Source: Falsibacillus pallidus
GTDB lineage: Bacteria > Bacillota > Bacilli > Bacillales > DSM-25281
Assembly (NCBI RefSeq): GCF_003350505.1
Contig: NZ_QQAY01000004.1
Coordinates: 186,001-250,000 of the forward strand
Direction: 5' to 3'
DNA: 64,000 nucleotides
In this document: positions 60,085 to 64,000 of the stretch, piece after piece
Layout of the letters: every line of letters starts with the position of its first letter
Numbering within the stretch: the stretch's first letter is position 1
The notes under the pieces: generated by a model
The model's input: the letters and a program-made list of their open reading frames with translations, nothing else
Told to the model about the DNA's origin: nothing
Databases searched by the model: none
Made by a program: the position numbers and the translations under genes

Positions 60085-62025
60085 TTGAATCAACAAACAT
60101 TTACAGTATTGGATTTCGAAAAAATCAAACAAGAGGCAGCACAATACGCCTTAACAGATTCCGGAAAAAAAGCCATCATGGATATTTATCCTGTAACAAA
60201 TGCAAAGCAGATTGAAGGATGGCTGGACGAAGTGACAGAGGCTAAGCAAATCCTTGCCAAATCAGCCAGCGTCCCCATACATGGACTTGAAGGAATCGAA
60301 CTGATCATGAAACAGCTTCACAAAGGAGTACCATTAAGGCCTGACGCGTTGACTAAGCTCTATTTCTTCCTTGATACATGCAGAAAGCTGAAAAGGTTTA
60401 TGAAAGACAAAGAATTCTTGGCCCCACGGGTTTCTACGTACGTCTACTCGTTGGCAGAAATTCCTCAAGTAGCTGAAGAAATAATTCGCTGCATCCGAAA
60501 CGGGATGGTGGACCAAAACGCCAGCAAGGAGCTAAACCGGATAAGGAAACAAATCATGATCTTGGAAGAAAGGCTGAAGGATAAAATCAGCCAAATGGTC
60601 AAGTCAGGCAAATACAAGCCATATTTGCAGGAAGCCATTGTCAGTGAAAGGAATGGACGCTACTGCCTGTCAGTTAAGAAAGAGCATAAAGGGAAAATCA
60701 AAGGGTCCATTTTGGATGCCTCGGCATCCGGCTCCACATTATTTATTGAACCGGACGAACTGGCAGTGTATCAGGAAGAGCTTTCCTATCTTCAAACCGA
60801 TGAAAGCATTGAATGCGAAAGGATCCTCAGTTATTTAACAGGATTGGTTGAAGCCAATGAACAGGAGCTGAAAATTGCAGTTGAGACCATGATTCATTAT
60901 GATCAATTATTCGCCAAAGCGAAATACAGTTTGAATATCGAGGGAACGAGCGTCAAGATCAATCAGGACCATTACATTGATTTACATGAGGCCAAGCATC
61001 CATTGCTTGGCAAGAATGCTGTGCCACTGACTGTGGAGATGGGGAATGAATATGACGCATTGGTAATCACAGGACCTAATACCGGTGGGAAAACAGTTGC
61101 GATTAAAACTGTCGGGCTTTTGACCTTAATGGTCCAGTCAGGTTTTCATATACCGGTAAAAGAAGGATCTGAGGTTTCCATTTTCCAGAAAATCCTGGTC
61201 GATATCGGGGATGGCCAAAGCATTGAACAAAATTTAAGCACCTTTAGTTCTAGAATCGTGAATATAATAGAAGTTTTAAAAGAAGCGAATGACCACAGTC
61301 TGATATTGATTGATGAGATTGGATCAGGAACCGATCCGAGCGAAGGGATGGGTCTAGCCACTGCAATCCTGGATGAATTATATCGGAAAGGAGCGACCAT
61401 CCTTGCAACAACCCACTATAATGAAATAAAAGAGTTTGCAGACCAAACAGATGGGTTTGTTAACGGTTCGATGGAATTTGATATTGAAACATTGAAGCCT
61501 ACACATCGGCTGCTCGTTGGAAAAGGGGGAGACAGCCAGGCTTTCGCCATTGCATTAAGGCTAGGTATCCACCCAGCCATCATCAGCCGTGCCCATAACA
61601 TTACTTATAAAGAGGAAAAGTCATATGGGGAAAACGAACTGAATCCGAATGATAAAAGGGAACTGGATAAGCAGCTTGCACTCAATCGCTATGCAAGACG
61701 AAAGAAACCGGCAGCTGCACTTCCAAAGAAAGAGGGGGAGAAAAATGCTCCCCGATACCAAATGGGGGATAATGTGAAAATCACGGCTTCCGATGAATTT
61801 GGAATTGTATATGCAGGACCTGATTCTAAAGGAGACTATATTGTTCAAATACGCGGGGAAAAACATACCATCAATCATAAACGGTTTACACTGTATATTT
61901 CCGCTGCAGAACTTTATCCAGCTGATTACGATTTTTCCATCATTTTTGACAGCAAGGAGAATCGAAGGATCGATAAGCAAATGTCAAAAGGTCATAAAGA
62001 AGGTCTGACCATAGAACATGAATAG
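60085..62025 (+). CDS. MutS2-like ATPase lacking the Smr domain
   Basis: This 646-residue MutS-superfamily ATPase has a helical lever and clamp region (about 1-310), Walker A GPNTGGKTVAIKTVG (near 330) and Walker B LILIDEIGSGTDPSEGMGL (near 409). It shows the helix LIPTTHYNEIKEF-type segment (here ILATTHYNEIKEFA). After about 530 there is a charged linker and a small beta domain (YQMGDNVKITASDEFGIVYA). The Smr nuclease domain of MutS2 (about 785 residues) is absent. The start is TTG 60085 behind GGAGGA. The function may concern ribosomes or recombination; not known. Confidence 0.85.
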   Translation: MNQQTFTVLDFEKIKQEAAQYALTDSGKKAIMDIYPVTNAKQIEGWLDEVTEAKQILAKSASVPIHGLEGIELIMKQLHKGVPLRPDALTKLYFFLDTCRKLKRFMKDKEFLAPRVSTYVYSLAEIPQVAEEIIRCIRNGMVDQNASKELNRIRKQIMILEERLKDKISQMVKSGKYKPYLQEAIVSERNGRYCLSVKKEHKGKIKGSILDASASGSTLFIEPDELAVYQEELSYLQTDESIECERILSYLTGLVEANEQELKIAVETMIHYDQLFAKAKYSLNIEGTSVKINQDHYIDLHEAKHPLLGKNAVPLTVEMGNEYDALVITGPNTGGKTVAIKTVGLLTLMVQSGFHIPVKEGSEVSIFQKILVDIGDGQSIEQNLSTFSSRIVNIIEVLKEANDHSLILIDEIGSGTDPSEGMGLATAILDELYRKGATILATTHYNEIKEFADQTDGFVNGSMEFDIETLKPTHRLLVGKGGDSQAFAIALRLGIHPAIISRAHNITYKEEKSYGENELNPNDKRELDKQLALNRYARRKKPAAALPKKEGEKNAPRYQMGDNVKITASDEFGIVYAGPDSKGDYIVQIRGEKHTINHKRFTLYISAAELYPADYDFSIIFDSKENRRIDKQMSKGHKEGLTIEHE

Positions 62026-62040
62026 AAAAAAAAAGAAAGA

Positions 62041-62073
62041 AAAAAGATGCCGCATAGTAAGGCATCTTTTTTC
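62041..62073. terminator. Bidirectional intrinsic terminator
   Basis: AAAAAAGATGCC (62041-62052) pairs perfectly with GGCATCTTTTTT (62062-62073). It lies between the convergent MutS2-like and pepF genes. Confidence 0.85.
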
Positions 62074-62075
62074 TC

Positions 62076-63890
62076 TTATTGATAATTGTTCTCTAATTCA
62101 TCGATCAGTGAACCAACATAGCTCACAGCTTTTTTGATCGGTTCAGGTGTACTCATGTCAACCCCGGCATGCTTCATCAATTCTTGAGGCGTCTTAGTGC
62201 CGCCTGCCTTCAAGACTTCAAGCCATCTATCTACAGCCGGCTGGCCTTCTTCCTGAATCAGCTGGGCAGCAGCGGTGGAAGCTGTTAATCCAGCAGAATA
62301 GGTATAAGGGTAAAGGCCCATATAATAGTGAGGCTGCCTCATCCAGGTCAAACTTGCCCCTTCATCGATGTCTACAGTATCCCCCCAAAACGTTGACAAG
62401 ACATCGGCTTTTTGTTCGCAGAATGTTTTTGCTGTCAGCGGGCCGCCTTCTTCTGCAATCTTGTATATTCTGCGCTGAAATTCACCTTCCAATAAATGAG
62501 TGACAAAATTGTGGTAGTACGTGCCAAGCAGCTGAGTGATGATCCAGTTCCTCATTCGCTTATCTTCTGTTGTGGAGAGCATATGCTGTGCCAGAAGCAT
62601 TTCATTCATGGTAGAAGGAGCTTCTATAAAGTAGGTAGACGGTCTGGTATTGAACAGGCTTTGTTCTTTATTGGCTAAATAAAAATGACCCGCATGGCCA
62701 AGTTCATGGGCAAGCACGAAAGCTCCCCTCATCGTATCAGTCCATGTAATCAAAATGTATGGATGGGCTATATACGGACTTGAACAAAAAGCTCCAGTTG
62801 ATTTTCCGACGTTGTCTGCCAAGTCGACCCATCTTTCCGATAGAGCTTTTTCCATAATCGCAGAATATTCAGGGCCCATGACTTCGAGTGCTTTTAAAAT
62901 GATTTCGGATGCTTCTTCAAAAGTCGTTTTAGGAAGATATTCAGAATCAAGCGGTGCCTTCAAATCACAGTACTTCATGGTATCCAAACCTAAGATTTTC
63001 TTTTTCAGTTGGGCATATCTCCGCATGTGAGGAGATAGCTCTTTTAAAATAGTATCGAGCTGGTTATTATACATATCCGTGGTTACTTTTTGAGGATGCA
63101 AAAGCATGTGTGTCACGGATTCGTACCCGCGTAATTTAGCAAGTGTCACTTGTTTTTTCACTTCAGTGGCATATGTAGCAGCAAAAGTATTTTTATATTG
63201 TCTCAATGTTTTCGTAAATGAAGAGAAAGCTGTCCTGCGCTCTTCAGTTTTTGGTGATAGTTCATAACGATCTTCATAAAGGGCAAAGGAAACAGGCTGT
63301 TCTTCACCGGATTCATCCTCAAATGAATCAAATTGCATATCCGACAGTTTACTGAGCTGATAAATGGTATATGGTGCTTGATGTACGTGTCCTAGGGCAG
63401 CAAGTACTTCCTCGGTTTCTTTTGAAAGCTGATATGGTTTATCTTCTAGAATATCATGCAATGTCAGTTCATAAGCTTCCAAACCCTTTTCATTTTTAAT
63501 AAATTCTTCTAATTTCCCTTCAGGAAAATCAATGATTTCAGATGTGATAAATGAAAAGGCAGCATTTGCTTCTGACATGAGGGAGGAAATCTTAGCGGAA
63601 TTTGCCTGGTTGTCCGGATTTGTTCCATCCTCAGATTGTCTGAGGCTAGCATATGTTCCAACACGGATCAATCGCTTCCACATTTCCTCATACTCTGCTA
63701 AACAAGCTAACAGCACAGATGAGCCCTCCTGCAATTTTCCTTTGAAGCGTGAAATCTTGGACAAATCATTAAGGATGGCAGACGATTCAAGATGGAAATC
63801 TTCCTCTGTTTCAAACAACTCACTTAGATCCCAAGTGTGTTCTAAAGGCACCTCATGTCTTTCCAATCTTTTTTGCTTTGTTTTTTCCAT
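62076..63890 (-). CDS. pepF: Oligoendopeptidase F
   Basis: This 604-residue M3-family zinc metallopeptidase cleaves oligopeptides in the cytosol. It has the zinc motif in FVLAHELGHAGHFYLANK and the third ligand Glu about 25 residues later in FIEAPSTMNEMLL. The N-terminal half is the helical M3B domain (HTWDLSELFETEEDF). Full length for PepF. SD GGAGGG precedes the ATG. Nothing else is visible between its start and the window end. Confidence 0.96.
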   Translation of the reverse strand: MEKTKQKRLERHEVPLEHTWDLSELFETEEDFHLESSAILNDLSKISRFKGKLQEGSSVLLACLAEYEEMWKRLIRVGTYASLRQSEDGTNPDNQANSAKISSLMSEANAAFSFITSEIIDFPEGKLEEFIKNEKGLEAYELTLHDILEDKPYQLSKETEEVLAALGHVHQAPYTIYQLSKLSDMQFDSFEDESGEEQPVSFALYEDRYELSPKTEERRTAFSSFTKTLRQYKNTFAATYATEVKKQVTLAKLRGYESVTHMLLHPQKVTTDMYNNQLDTILKELSPHMRRYAQLKKKILGLDTMKYCDLKAPLDSEYLPKTTFEEASEIILKALEVMGPEYSAIMEKALSERWVDLADNVGKSTGAFCSSPYIAHPYILITWTDTMRGAFVLAHELGHAGHFYLANKEQSLFNTRPSTYFIEAPSTMNEMLLAQHMLSTTEDKRMRNWIITQLLGTYYHNFVTHLLEGEFQRRIYKIAEEGGPLTAKTFCEQKADVLSTFWGDTVDIDEGASLTWMRQPHYYMGLYPYTYSAGLTASTAAAQLIQEEGQPAVDRWLEVLKAGGTKTPQELMKHAGVDMSTPEPIKKAVSYVGSLIDELENNYQ

Positions 63891-64000
63891 ATGTATTTCC
63901 CTCCAGCACTTTATTTCGTGTCGCTAACAAATATTATTATACTGGAAATCATTGTAGATTGATAGAACTATTCTGAATCTTCGGACATGTCAAGGCGCTC

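Overview
The window comes from the chromosome of an endospore-forming, low-GC Bacillaceae bacterium (Bacillus sensu lato). The evidence is the mix of orthologues: odhAB, a queCDE operon behind a preQ1 riboswitch, dhaS, ykqA, xpaC, ydjO, ykuS, a GerA-type germinant receptor, GerP-like spore coat proteins, Sda and a MifM-like leader. Shine-Dalgarno sites are strong, GTG and TTG starts are common, and intrinsic terminators are dense. There is no rRNA, tRNA, CRISPR array, transposase or prophage block. The species cannot be fixed from the sequence.

Layout. 1-3.2 kb: drug-efflux MFS pump, PadR regulator and SDR. 3.2-6 kb: a GNAT-like protein and the riboswitch-controlled queCDE operon. 6-10.1 kb: RpiR repressor divergent from gntP-gntK, with operator-like palindromes and a cre site between them. 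10.1-12.6 kb: pxpBCA (5-oxoprolinase). 13-15.3 kb: a small membrane protein and an OmpR-type two-component system. 15.3-17.5 kb: spore locus A (GerPC-like, Hsp20, GerT/CotM-like, two GerPA/PF-like proteins). 18-22.5 kb: odhAB and sda. 22.6-31.2 kb: mixed metabolic and small genes, ending in yidC2 behind a MifM-type arrest leader. 31.5-36.3 kb: yojNO-like pair, an orphan 55-residue protein and a CPA1 antiporter. 36.4-40.1 kb: AbrB-like protein, XpaC/TelA-like pair and an aberrant pyruvate-kinase-like protein. 40.3-45.9 kb: D,D-carboxypeptidase, moaA, PLD protein, DUF1033, epimerase, ykuS. 46-46.4 kb: a probable type I toxin-antitoxin pair. 46.4-51.9 kb: gerA-type receptor operon and an HD-GYP protein. 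52-55.6 kb: cold-shock gene with an unusual leader, ydjO, a TetR regulator with two matching operators, two GNAT proteins, plsY. 55.6-57.8 kb: ABC-F protein, a dispersed repeat and a small membrane protein. 57.8-59.6 kb: spore locus B, a second GerP-like/Hsp20 locus. 59.6-64 kb: an attenuator-like leader with a 7-codon ORF, a MutS2-like protein without Smr, and pepF.

The most interesting observations are: (1) a leader with a tiny ORF, competing stems and two terminators in front of the MutS2-like gene; (2) a MifM-like arrest peptide whose last Leu codons are complementary to the yidC2 ribosome-binding site; (3) two paralogous GerP-like plus small-heat-shock spore loci about 42 kb apart; (4) a BsrE-like type I toxin with a convergent antisense RNA; (5) a 20-bp perfect hairpin followed by a T-run in the cold-shock leader; (6) a TetR operator repeated 700 bp apart; (7) a dispersed 172-bp repeat. 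All RNA structures were found by eye and not folded computationally.
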